Positions 1 to 5,995 of a stretch of DNA of 6,566 nucleotides are shown one piece after another. Each line of letters opens with the position of its first letter. Position 1 is the first letter of the stretch. The DNA comes from Acidobacteriaceae bacterium. Its GTDB lineage: Bacteria; Acidobacteriota; Terriglobia; Bryobacterales; Bryobacteraceae. A model generated the notes under the pieces. It had not been told where the DNA came from, made no database searches, and saw nothing but the letters and a program-made list of their open reading frames with translations. Position numbers and translations under genes: made by a program. The stretch covers positions 1 through 6,566 of the forward strand of contig JAFARV010000028.1 in NCBI GenBank assembly GCA_019245255.1, given 5' to 3'.

Positions 1-1149
1 AAAGGTTAATCGGCTAGTAACGGGAAAAGCGAGTTGAAGCCAGCCGGCATTGCCCCGAACGGCCACGATCTGGTTCGACCTGACCGACGCCCCGATTGGA
101 CTTCCACCCAGATTCGCAAAGTTCTCTCCGTGCAGCATTGTGCCTGAAAGCTCGAACCATGATGCTGGCTTAAAAAGGAAATCTGCGCTCACGACCCGCG
201 ACGGCACTGCGATACCGTTGACGTGACTCTCGCTCGCGTGCGCGGCCACACCCAGCGCAAGCTTGGAGTCGTCGCTCCCTTGATGACTCAGTCCGATATG
301 GCCTTGAATAGCGGGCCGAATCGGGTCTAGCGTGGTACCCCGAGGCAGGGCAGGCACGGCATTCATCTCATCCGTTCCCAGCACGCTCGCCGAAAGCGTC
401 AATTGCGTTGCACTCGATAGCGCCACACGTTCGTCATAGCGCACCTGCGGCCGCCAGAACCAAAGGTTTCCCGATCCCGAAAGCGGGGGGATTCCAACTC
501 GAGCAAACGATGTCGGTTCGAGAGGTGCAATGATCGATTTGTCCTGTCCGAACGTCAGAGTACGGTTCTGCCAATCGAAGCTGACCGTGCCTCTCCGGAT
601 ACGGAACACGTCATTTTCCCCGTTGGGCGAAAAGAAATCCATTGAAATCCCGCCATGCACATGTGCGCCGCCCAGCATCTGGGGTCCGTAGAACTCGAGT
701 CCTATGATCGATTGCCTCAACGTCGCACCGCCGCCCGGCGAGCCTAGATTGTACTCGCCATACGCGCTTTGATAAGCGTAGTTGTCCGTACCTTCCGTCA
801 GAAAACTGTCAAAAAGAAACATGCCCGTCAGAGAAATCGGCAGCCGCTGCGATGCGCCTACTTTGGTCTGGGCCTGATCTTCGATCTGGTGTTCGTTTTT
901 CGAAACGCGCTCGTCGAGCCGCTCGACTTCGGCAGCAGGCTGCTGCTGTTTAATCGTGTCCCGAAGTTGATGGATTTCCTGAAGCAGCGCCTGATTTTGC
1001 TTCTCGAGGGTATCAAGCCGGTCAAGTATCTTCTGCACGTCTTGCGAACTCAATTGCTGGCCGGGCAGAACGGCTGCGCTTAGGAACGCGCAAACGAATG
1101 CATTTCTGGCGACTGGAACCAACTTACGCAAGTAGCGATTCCAGGACAC
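1..1149 (-). CDS. Outer-membrane porin with N-terminal periplasmic coiled coil, DcaP-like (3' end off window)
   Basis: I read this gene by hand in the reverse frame. It is open without a stop from the GTG at 1149 to base 1, giving 383 residues, and it continues beyond the left edge. Residues 1-30 look like a signal peptide: Arg/Lys-rich start, hydrophobic stretch AFVCAFLSAAVL, then PGQQ. Residues 37-70 and 74-95 are charged, Gln/Leu-rich heptad-like sequence, so a coiled coil. From about residue 104 (PISLTGMFLFDSF) the sequence turns into alternating aromatic/polar beta strands, including FGQDKSIIAPLEPTS (200-214) and LWFWRPQVRY (229-238). This plan of signal peptide, coiled coil and beta barrel is that of DcaP-type trimeric porins, which pass small negatively charged solutes across the outer membrane. 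That family name is my recognition, not a search result; OprO/P-like porins are the alternative. The start is decided by AGGGAGG 7 nt upstream. It is the third gene of the apparent regulator operon and overlaps the receiver gene by 26 nt. Confidence 0.82.
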   Translation of the reverse strand, partial: MSWNRYLRKLVPVARNAFVCAFLSAAVLPGQQLSSQDVQKILDRLDTLEKQNQALLQEIHQLRDTIKQQQPAAEVERLDERVSKNEHQIEDQAQTKVGASQRLPISLTGMFLFDSFLTEGTDNYAYQSAYGEYNLGSPGGGATLRQSIIGLEFYGPQMLGGAHVHGGISMDFFSPNGENDVFRIRRGTVSFDWQNRTLTFGQDKSIIAPLEPTSFARVGIPPLSGSGNLWFWRPQVRYDERVALSSATQLTLSASVLGTDEMNAVPALPRGTTLDPIRPAIQGHIGLSHQGSDDSKLALGVAAHASESHVNGIAVPSRVVSADFLFKPASWFELSGTMLHGENFANLGGSPIGASVRSNQIVAVRGNAGWLQLAFPVTSRLTF

Positions 1150-1531
1150 GGCGAACCTCCCTGGGTGAGAACGGCTTTTGGAGTATGGCATTGGGTCTGG
1201 ACCGCTCACCATTGTCCGCCAATTTTATGCTCTCCTCGGCAGTGATCATGATGGCCGGCAGATCTTTGTAAGTCTCCAGTTGCCGCACCCGGTCGATCAG
1301 CTCGAATCCATCAAAAGCTGGCAAATTGAGATCCGTAAGAAGTGCGGAGATATCGGGATACGTCGTGAGCAGGCCAAGCGCCGCTTCAGGATGATGCGCA
1401 ACTAGAGCCTTTACGTCAGGAATCGTCTCTATGGCAAGAGCAAGGGAAGAGGCAAGACTTTCGCTGTCTTCCACAACCACAACAAACCTGGGCATGTCGG
1501 CCGGCTTATGGAAGAAATCGATATCCGACAC
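1124..1531 (-). CDS. Stand-alone receiver-domain response regulator (CheY-like)
   Basis: This is a 135-residue protein made of one receiver domain and no output domain. Seen in the sequence are the acidic pair E21-D22 after the first beta strand (FVVVVED), the phospho-acceptor D67 in LLTDLNLPAFDG, the switch Thr T97 in IMITAE and the invariant K119-P120 in LQKPF. All residues needed for phosphorylation by a histidine kinase are present. Such proteins act as phosphorelay intermediates, phosphate sinks or protein-binding switches; which one applies cannot be told here. The GTG start at 1531 overlaps the upstream regulator by 26 nt and has no clear Shine-Dalgarno. An in-frame ATG at 1495 (giving MPRFVVVVED, 123 residues) would leave a 10-nt gap instead and fits the usual length of a receiver equally well. 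The gene sits between the OmpR-type regulator and the porin and overlaps the porin start. Confidence 0.9.
   Translation of the reverse strand: MSDIDFFHKPADMPRFVVVVEDSESLASSLALAIETIPDVKALVAHHPEAALGLLTTYPDISALLTDLNLPAFDGFELIDRVRQLETYKDLPAIMITAEESIKLADNGERSRPNAILQKPFSPREVRRVLESLLA
1156..1162 (-). promoter_or_regulatory. Strong ribosome-binding site of the porin gene
   Basis: On the minus strand AGGGAGG is followed by a 6-nt spacer (TTCGCC) and GTG at 1149-1147. It lies inside the last codons of the upstream receiver gene. This is the best Shine-Dalgarno match in the operon. It favours the GTG over the in-frame TTG at 1131, and it would let the porin be translated at a higher rate than the regulator genes before it. 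Confidence 0.75.
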
Positions 1532-2192
1532 CGTGAACGGTCACAAAATGCTTTGGGGCAGCGGGCTCGCGCTCAAATTTCTGGCGCAGCCTGACGACGT
1601 GGGCGTCTACCGTTCTGGTATTTGGGTAATACTCATAACCCCACACAGAGTTCAGAATGAGATCGCGCGTAAGTACGCGATCGGCATTCTGGAGGAAGAA
1701 GGAAAGCAGGTTGTACTCGGCCGGCGTAACCTTCACGTCCTTGCCGCTGCGAGTTACATTCCGTCGCTCCACGTCAACTTCGACGTCCCCAAAACGGGCA
1801 ACCCGAGGAACTTCGCCACCCGTACGCCTCAGCACAGCCCTGATGCGGGCGAGGAGCTCACGTGCACCGAACGGCTTTACCACGTAGTCGTCAGCGCCGA
1901 CCTCTAAGAGCAGCACCTTATCGACTTCATCGCCCACCGCGCTGAGGACGATAATAGGCAACGGCAGCCGGTTCGCCCGAATCTCTTTGCAGAGTTCAAT
2001 CCCCGTCATGCCGGGCAGCCGGAGGTCTACCAACATCAGGCTGGGTTTTACCGTAACCGCTTTATCGAGACCTGACCGCCCGTCGACTGCTTCGAGCGGA
2101 ACGAAGCCCTCGCGTTCGAGCAGGATGCTCACCGTCTCGCGAAGTTCAGCGTCATCGTCGACGATCAGAATTCTTTGTGAGGAAGAAGACAA
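1506..2192 (-). CDS. OmpR/PhoB-family two-component response regulator (DNA-binding)
   Basis: This is a complete 228-residue regulator of normal family length. The receiver domain spans about residues 7-120, with acidic pocket D12-D13-D14, phospho-acceptor D56 (LMLVDLRLPGMTG), switch residue S84 (usually Ser/Thr), Y103 and K106-P107 (DDYVVKPF). The C-terminal winged helix covers about 132-228. It shows the family signatures TPAEYNLLSFF, the recognition-helix region RTVDAHVVRLRQKF and the terminal wing VHGVGYRFLP. Phosphorylated members dimerise and bind tandem direct repeats with an 11-bp period, and such repeats occur just upstream at 2256-2316, so autoregulation is a reasonable inference. 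The start codon is TTG, since no ATG or GTG is available in frame; GGTGA lies at 2204-2200, 7 nt before it, inside a palindrome. It is the first gene of the minus-strand operon. No cognate histidine kinase is visible. Confidence 0.93.
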   Translation of the reverse strand: MSSSSQRILIVDDDAELRETVSILLEREGFVPLEAVDGRSGLDKAVTVKPSLMLVDLRLPGMTGIELCKEIRANRLPLPIIVLSAVGDEVDKVLLLEVGADDYVVKPFGARELLARIRAVLRRTGGEVPRVARFGDVEVDVERRNVTRSGKDVKVTPAEYNLLSFFLQNADRVLTRDLILNSVWGYEYYPNTRTVDAHVVRLRQKFEREPAAPKHFVTVHGVGYRFLP

Positions 2193-2196
2193 CGTA

Positions 2197-2211
2197 TTGT
2201 CACCGTGACAA
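2197..2211. promoter_or_regulatory. Perfect 15-bp palindrome over the regulator's ribosome-binding site
   Basis: TTGTCAC-C-GTGACAA is a perfect 7-bp inverted repeat around one central base. It ends 4 bp before the TTG start of the OmpR-type gene, and on the minus strand its half GGTGACA contains the only Shine-Dalgarno-like sequence. A dimeric repressor bound here, or a short RNA hairpin, would block expression of the operon. The symmetry is seen; the function is inferred. Confidence 0.5.
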
Positions 2212-2255
2212 CTATTTTGCCCACAAGCTTTGTCCGCTGAGAAGCCTATGGGGGC

Positions 2256-2274
2256 TTTTTACATAATTTTTACA
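2256..2274. promoter_or_regulatory. PhoB/PhoP-type direct-repeat operator, copy 1
   Basis: Two exact copies of TTTTTACA stand at 2256-2263 and 2267-2274, an 11-bp period. This matches the TT(A/T/C)ACA-N5 repeat geometry known for PhoP boxes and the 11-bp half-site spacing of OmpR/PhoB-family operators in general. It lies 64-82 bp upstream of the regulator's start codon, a position suited to control of the minus-strand operon. The binding protein is inferred to be the adjacent regulator or another family member. Confidence 0.55.
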
Positions 2275-2299
2275 CCCGTTGATGACGTGCTTTGAGGCG

Positions 2300-2316
2300 T
2301 TTACAAAACTTTTGCA
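2300..2316. promoter_or_regulatory. PhoB/PhoP-type direct-repeat operator, copy 2
   Basis: TTTACA at 2300-2305 and TTTGCA at 2311-2316 repeat the same hexamer with the same 11-bp period, with one mismatch in the second half-site. It starts 42 bp from the equivalent hexamer of copy 1 (2258), about four helical turns, so the two sites face the same side of the DNA. It is the weaker copy. Confidence 0.48.
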
Positions 2317-2550
2317 CGCCCACAACCCCTGGCAAAGAGTTTGCGGTCAGACTGCGAATTGCCGCCTCATGCGGCGCCCGAAACAGCGGTTATTCGATTC
2401 CTTCTCTCGAACGGCCTGCTGCATTTGTTTAGCGATAAGTACTGTCGCTTGGGCTTGGGTGCGGATCGTGTGTGTATGGGGTGCACCTGAGCCGGCTGGA
2501 AGAGTGGGCCGGTGCGGAGGAGGGGCTCCATGGCCGGCCCGCTCACCAGT

Positions 2551-2586
2551 TCTGTGCTAGCCATGGTAACCCCGGGCTAGCACAGA
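2551..2586. repeat. 12-bp perfect inverted repeat upstream of the receptor gene
   Basis: The arms TCTGTGCTAGCC (2551-2562) and GGCTAGCACAGA (2575-2586) are exact reverse complements separated by 12 nt. No T-tract follows on the plus strand, so it is not a standard terminator. It ends 12 bp before the proposed -35 element of the receptor gene. That suits a regulator-binding site, or a leader-RNA hairpin if transcription starts farther upstream. The symmetry is certain; the role is not known. Confidence 0.6.
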
Positions 2587-2598
2587 CGCTGATGGTCC

Positions 2599-2627
2599 TC
2601 GTCAAAGACCAATATTTCGTGTATAAA
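2599..2627 (+). promoter_or_regulatory. Candidate sigma-70-like promoter of the TonB-dependent receptor
   Basis: TATAAA at 2622-2627 matches the -10 consensus in 5 of 6 positions. TCGTCA at 2599-2604 matches the -35 consensus in 4 of 6, with a 17-bp spacer. Transcription would start near 2634, giving a leader of about 32 nt before the ATG at 2666. The call is based on sequence only. Confidence 0.4.
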
Positions 2628-2656
2628 CAGAAATACTCTACTATCGCTACTCTCGT

Positions 2657-2668
2657 GGAGGAGTAATG
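2657..2668 (+). promoter_or_regulatory. Ribosome-binding site and start of the receptor gene (TAATG)
   Basis: GGAGGAG at 2657-2663 lies 2-4 nt from the ATG at 2666, slightly closer than usual. The sequence around the start is TAATG, so the ATG overlaps a stop codon of an upstream reading frame (GTG at 2472 to TAA at 2664-2666). The strong purine run supports this ATG over later in-frame starts, which would remove the charged part of the signal peptide. Confidence 0.65.
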
Positions 2669-5600
2669 TTCCGTTTGCTTCAAGCGTTTCGGGGCACGCA
2701 TCCGTACCCTTTGCGCTCTCAATGTCCCCGGCTCCGTTTGCCCTTCCCGTCTACTTACTCACGCGTGGCGGCCACGCTGTTCTTCGGCGTAACTCTCTTC
2801 GGCCAATCGACCGGCACTGTTCAAGGAACAATCGCCGACGCAACCGGAGCGATTATCCCGAACGCCACGATCACCATCACTAACCAGGCCACGGATGAAA
2901 AGCATCTTCTGCATACCGACACTGCGGGTCTGTATTCGTTGCCTTCGCTACAACCGGGCAGCTATCGGCTCGAAGTCGGCGCAACGGGCTTCCAGACCGA
3001 AGTTGTCAACGATCTGCTTATCGCCGTGGGCAGTACGACAACGCAGAATTTTACGCTCCATGTCGGGGCATCCAGTCAGACTGTAGAGGTTACCTCGGCG
3101 CCGCCTTTGGTTGAGGCGAGTTCGATTTCGGTTGGGAGCGTGATCAACCAGGCTACCGTCCAGCAGATCCCGCTCAACGGGCGGCACTTTGTCGATTTGG
3201 CGTTGCTGACACCCGGTACGGTCACGCCGCCCCAAAACGGCTTTCTCACGGCGCCGCTGCGTGGTCAGGGCTCATTTGCGTTCAATTCAGCGGGCGCTCG
3301 CGAGGATGAGATCAATTTCCAGATCAATGGCGTCAACGTCAACGATATGTCGCAGAATCAGATCACGTTTCAGCCGACAATCAACACCGTTTCGTCGTTC
3401 CGTCTCGATAACTCGACTTATGACGCGGAGTATGGCAGGAATGCCGGTTCTATCGTGAACATCCAGACCATGGCAGGAACCAATAGCTTCCATGGAGAGG
3501 TCTACGAGTTTCTTCGTAACAGCGCTATGGACGCGCGCAATTTCGCGAATTTCTCGCCTATTTTGCAGTCTCCTTTTAGGCGGAACCAATTTGGAGCCGA
3601 TGGTGGAGGGCCGCTCGTTAAGAACCGTTCTTTCCTGTTCCTTACTTATGAAGGATTGATCCAACGCCAAAGCGTCCCACTATCTACGCCGGTTCTGAGC
3701 GCCCAGCAGAGAGCGGGAACTTATAGTCCTGTTATCGAAAAGTTGATTCCACTGATACCGTTAGCAAATTCGCCCGGAAACGTCTTCACAGGATCGGCCG
3801 TAGCCCCCGTCAATATTCATCAGGGCACTGCCAACTTCACTCAGGTTTTCAGTGAAGCAAACCGCTTCAATGTTTACTACGCAATGCAGCACGACCAGCG
3901 GAACGAGCCGCCCACAACCCAGGGAAATAATCTGCCGGGATTTGGCGATAGCAGACAGGGTTGGCGTCAGTTGTTGGCCTTGACCGATTCGCACATCTTT
4001 TCACCCACACTGGTGAACGAAGCGCGGGCCGGATTCAATCGTATCCACATTACCTTCGCTGCGGAAAATACGCTGAGTGCCGCTGACTATGGAATCAATA
4101 GCGGTGTCGCCAGCGCGATTGGTTTGCCGCAGATCAGTATCGGCAGCGGCTCTACGGAGTTTGGCGGAATCAACGGGTTTCCGCAAGGGCGGGGAGATGA
4201 CACCATCACTCTTTCCGACACGCTGAGCTGGGTCCACGGAAACCACAACATCCGCTTTGGGCCGGAGTACTATCACGTCATCAACGACAGCTTTAGTTAC
4301 ACGCCGGGCACCTTCAGCTTCGCTAACCTAACTGCGTTTCTCAACGATCAGCCAAACGCTTTCACTGCTAACACGTCGAACCGGCCCGCCCGGATCTATG
4401 TGAACGCGCTGGGGGCGTTTGTGCAGGATCAATGGAAGGTCACTCCAAGTTTCACGCTTAACCTGGGCCTGCGATATGACTGGTACGGAACACCGAACGA
4501 AGCAGAAAATCGTTTTGTCGTGTTCGATCCAACCACCGTGTCGCTTGTGCACGTCGGCCAAGGCGGCGGTCCGAGCCATGCCTATGACGAGAGCGCGCGC
4601 AACTTTGAACCACGTGTTGGATTTGCCTGGAACGTCTTTGGCAGCGATAAGACCGTCCTCCGGAGCGCATACGCGATCTTTGTCGATCAGCCCATTACAG
4701 GCCTGGTGTCCGGGCTGGTTTCGAATCCGCCCTACGCGTTCCCTGTGTCATCAACCGCGAAAGGGCTCACGTTTGAGGATGCCTATACTCTCGCGAGCGG
4801 AAGTGTCGCTCCGGCATCGGTGGCGCACAACTATAAGGATGCCCAAGTTCAGTCTTGGAACTTTAACATCCAGCAGCAACTCACCGATGATCTTGGCTTG
4901 ATGGTGGGCTACTTCGGGAGCAAGGGAACCCACCTGAACATTGGCCGGAATTACAATCAGCTTACCGGCGGTGTGCGCCCCTATCGCGCTCTTTCGGCAG
5001 ACAGTCCTATCGATCCGGGTAAGCCCCTCGGCAACATCACTGTGTATGAAAGCGTCGGCAACTCGTCTTATAACGCGCTTTGGGCGCAATTGACGAAGCA
5101 CGTATCTCGTGGCCTACAATTCCAGACATACTACACATGGTCCAAGTCGATCGACGAGAATTCACGCAATGTGCAAGGAGTGACGGTACAGGATAGCTAC
5201 AACGTGCTCGGAGACCGCGGGCTATCCGACTTCGACGCGCGCAACCGGTGGGTGCTGAGCGGCATTTACGACCTCCCATGGAAAGGAAACCGTCTCATCG
5301 ATGGTTGGGAGATTTCGCTTATCGAACAGATACAGAGCGGTAATCCGATTAATTTCCACACGACCAGTACTTCCTTCACCGGCGCCCAGACTCTCCGGCC
5401 CATTGTCACCGCGCCTGTTGTAAGTGGTTACTCTCCCGCAACAAATGGCAGCCCAACATTTGTCACCTATTTACAGGACCCGAAGGTATTTCTGAACCAG
5501 CAGAACGCGTTCGGCAATTTGGGGCGGAATGTGATTATCGGCCCCGGTTTCTCCAACTTGGACGTCGCTCTGACGAAGAATACAAAAATTGCGGAGGCGT

Positions 5601-5773
5601 TAACGCTGCAATTTCGTGCCGATGCATTCGACTTATTGAATCAGGCAAACTTCGGTCAGCCTGGGTCCACAGTCGGAACGTCGACATTCGGCCTGATTAG
5701 CGGTACCCGATTTCCTCCTGGCGATTCAGGTTCGTCGCGCCAGTTGCAGTTGTCCATGCGTCTGACGTTCTGA
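2666..5773 (+). CDS. TonB-dependent receptor, Oar-like, with carboxypeptidase regulatory-like domain
   Basis: This is a complete 1035-residue outer-membrane protein. Residues 1-46 form an unusually long signal-type N-terminus: about 33 residues rich in Arg and Pro, then the hydrophobic segment VAATLFFGVTLFG. Residues 51-142 form an Ig-like carboxypeptidase regulatory domain (GTVQGTIADATGAIIPNA; DTAGLYSLPSLQPGSYRLEV). The plug follows to about residue 290, with IPLNGRHFVDLALLTPG, INGVNVNDM and YDAEYGRNAGSIVNI. The rest is beta barrel, with strand motifs such as GLRYDWYG near residue 600 and RADAFDLLNQANFGQP at 984-999. It ends in LSMRLTF, a terminal Phe as needed for barrel assembly. Family members use TonB-transmitted energy to move large ligands; Myxococcus Oar handles protein cargo, and acidobacterial paralogues are often linked to polysaccharide use. 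The ligand cannot be told here. GGAGGAG (2657-2663) precedes the ATG. No TonB box is obvious. Confidence 0.93.
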   Translation: MFRLLQAFRGTHPYPLRSQCPRLRLPFPSTYSRVAATLFFGVTLFGQSTGTVQGTIADATGAIIPNATITITNQATDEKHLLHTDTAGLYSLPSLQPGSYRLEVGATGFQTEVVNDLLIAVGSTTTQNFTLHVGASSQTVEVTSAPPLVEASSISVGSVINQATVQQIPLNGRHFVDLALLTPGTVTPPQNGFLTAPLRGQGSFAFNSAGAREDEINFQINGVNVNDMSQNQITFQPTINTVSSFRLDNSTYDAEYGRNAGSIVNIQTMAGTNSFHGEVYEFLRNSAMDARNFANFSPILQSPFRRNQFGADGGGPLVKNRSFLFLTYEGLIQRQSVPLSTPVLSAQQRAGTYSPVIEKLIPLIPLANSPGNVFTGSAVAPVNIHQGTANFTQVFSEANRFNVYYAMQHDQRNEPPTTQGNNLPGFGDSRQGWRQLLALTDSHIFSPTLVNEARAGFNRIHITFAAENTLSAADYGINSGVASAIGLPQISIGSGSTEFGGINGFPQGRGDDTITLSDTLSWVHGNHNIRFGPEYYHVINDSFSYTPGTFSFANLTAFLNDQPNAFTANTSNRPARIYVNALGAFVQDQWKVTPSFTLNLGLRYDWYGTPNEAENRFVVFDPTTVSLVHVGQGGGPSHAYDESARNFEPRVGFAWNVFGSDKTVLRSAYAIFVDQPITGLVSGLVSNPPYAFPVSSTAKGLTFEDAYTLASGSVAPASVAHNYKDAQVQSWNFNIQQQLTDDLGLMVGYFGSKGTHLNIGRNYNQLTGGVRPYRALSADSPIDPGKPLGNITVYESVGNSSYNALWAQLTKHVSRGLQFQTYYTWSKSIDENSRNVQGVTVQDSYNVLGDRGLSDFDARNRWVLSGIYDLPWKGNRLIDGWEISLIEQIQSGNPINFHTTSTSFTGAQTLRPIVTAPVVSGYSPATNGSPTFVTYLQDPKVFLNQQNAFGNLGRNVIIGPGFSNLDVALTKNTKIAEALTLQFRADAFDLLNQANFGQPGSTVGTSTFGLISGTRFPPGDSGSSRQLQLSMRLTF

Positions 5774-5834
5774 ATCCTCAGGGCTTCCCGAGCGCAGCCA
5801 GCAGGCCAAACCTGGCTGCTTGCGCTCGAGGATT
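5773..5834 (+). terminator. Nested hairpin after the receptor gene, probable transcription end or 3' stabiliser
   Basis: The stems are nested directly behind the stop codon. AATCCTC (5773-5779) pairs with GAGGATT (5828-5834). CGAGC (5789-5793) pairs with GCTCG (5824-5828). GCAGCCAG (5794-5801) pairs with CTGGCTGC (5812-5819). One base is shared between the outer stems, so they compete at G5828. The loop is 10 nt, and an unpaired TTGC lies on the right side. No T-run follows, so this is not a canonical intrinsic terminator. It could still end transcription or protect the mRNA 3' end. Confidence 0.5.
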
Positions 5835-5964
5835 GATAACTTCGGTTCTCGTTTCCCCGCCTGCACGAACTGTTTGCTCGGCGCATCAGCCAAATAGGGG
5901 TGGTCTTTCAGCCTGGCACGTGGCGTGTACTTCCTCCATTCTTTCGATCTCGATTCAACCTTTA

Positions 5965-5970
5965 GATAAT
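5965..5970 (+). promoter_or_regulatory. pntA: Candidate -10 element upstream of pntA
   Basis: GATAAT matches the TATAAT consensus in 5 of 6 bases. The best -35 at a 17-bp spacing (TTTCGA, 5942-5947) is poor, so an activator or another sigma factor may be needed if this is used. It lies about 40 nt before the TTG start, behind the hairpin that closes the receptor gene, so pntA is probably its own transcription unit. Confidence 0.35.
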
Positions 5971-5993
5971 GATCAACTGAGGCTAGTGATCAA
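5970..5993. repeat. TGATCAA direct repeat in the pntA leader
   Basis: TGATCAA occurs at 5970-5976 and again at 5987-5993 with a 17-bp period; each contains the palindrome TGATCA. The pair fills the space between the -10-like element and the AGGAGG (5996-6001). That is where a repressor would block transcription start or ribosome access. The repeat is seen; the role is inferred. Confidence 0.4.
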
Positions 5994-5995
5994 GT

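Larger units (their letters stand above)
2193..2665. other. Divergent intergenic regulatory region
   Basis: These 473 bp separate the minus-strand regulator operon from the plus-strand receptor gene. I see no convincing protein gene here. From left to right it holds a 15-bp palindrome at the regulator start, two pairs of 11-bp-spaced direct repeats, a small GCCGC-ctcat-GCGGC hairpin (2361-2375), a 12-bp inverted repeat, a plausible sigma-70-type promoter and the receptor's ribosome-binding site. The stretch 2376-2550 shows nothing I can interpret beyond short palindromes (GGTGCACC at 2480, GGCCGGCC at 2532). Confidence 0.7.

Noticed and set aside
769..1083. Plus-strand reading frame of 104 codons
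   Set aside because: It is antisense to the porin's coiled-coil and first barrel strands, has low-complexity basic sequence and no ribosome-binding site.
1431..1907. Plus-strand reading frame of 158 codons
   Set aside because: It is the complement of the OmpR-type regulator and receiver genes, whose conserved residues explain the sequence fully.
2242..2260. AAGCC-loop-GGCTT followed by TTTTT, terminator-like on the plus strand
   Set aside because: The stem is only 5 bp and no plus-strand gene lies upstream to be terminated; the T-run is better explained as part of the TTTTTACA repeat.
2361..2375. GCCGC-ctcat-GCGGC small hairpin
   Set aside because: It is a single short stem in GC-rich sequence with no T-tract and no second copy; such a stem is expected by chance.
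2279..2560. Plus-strand reading frame of 93 codons in the intergenic region
   Set aside because: It is Cys/Trp/Arg-rich with no family resemblance and no clear ribosome-binding site, and it overlaps the repeat operator.
4419..4901. Plus-strand reading frame of 160 codons within the receptor gene
   Set aside because: It is an out-of-frame shadow of the TonB-dependent receptor, which has continuous family signatures through this region.
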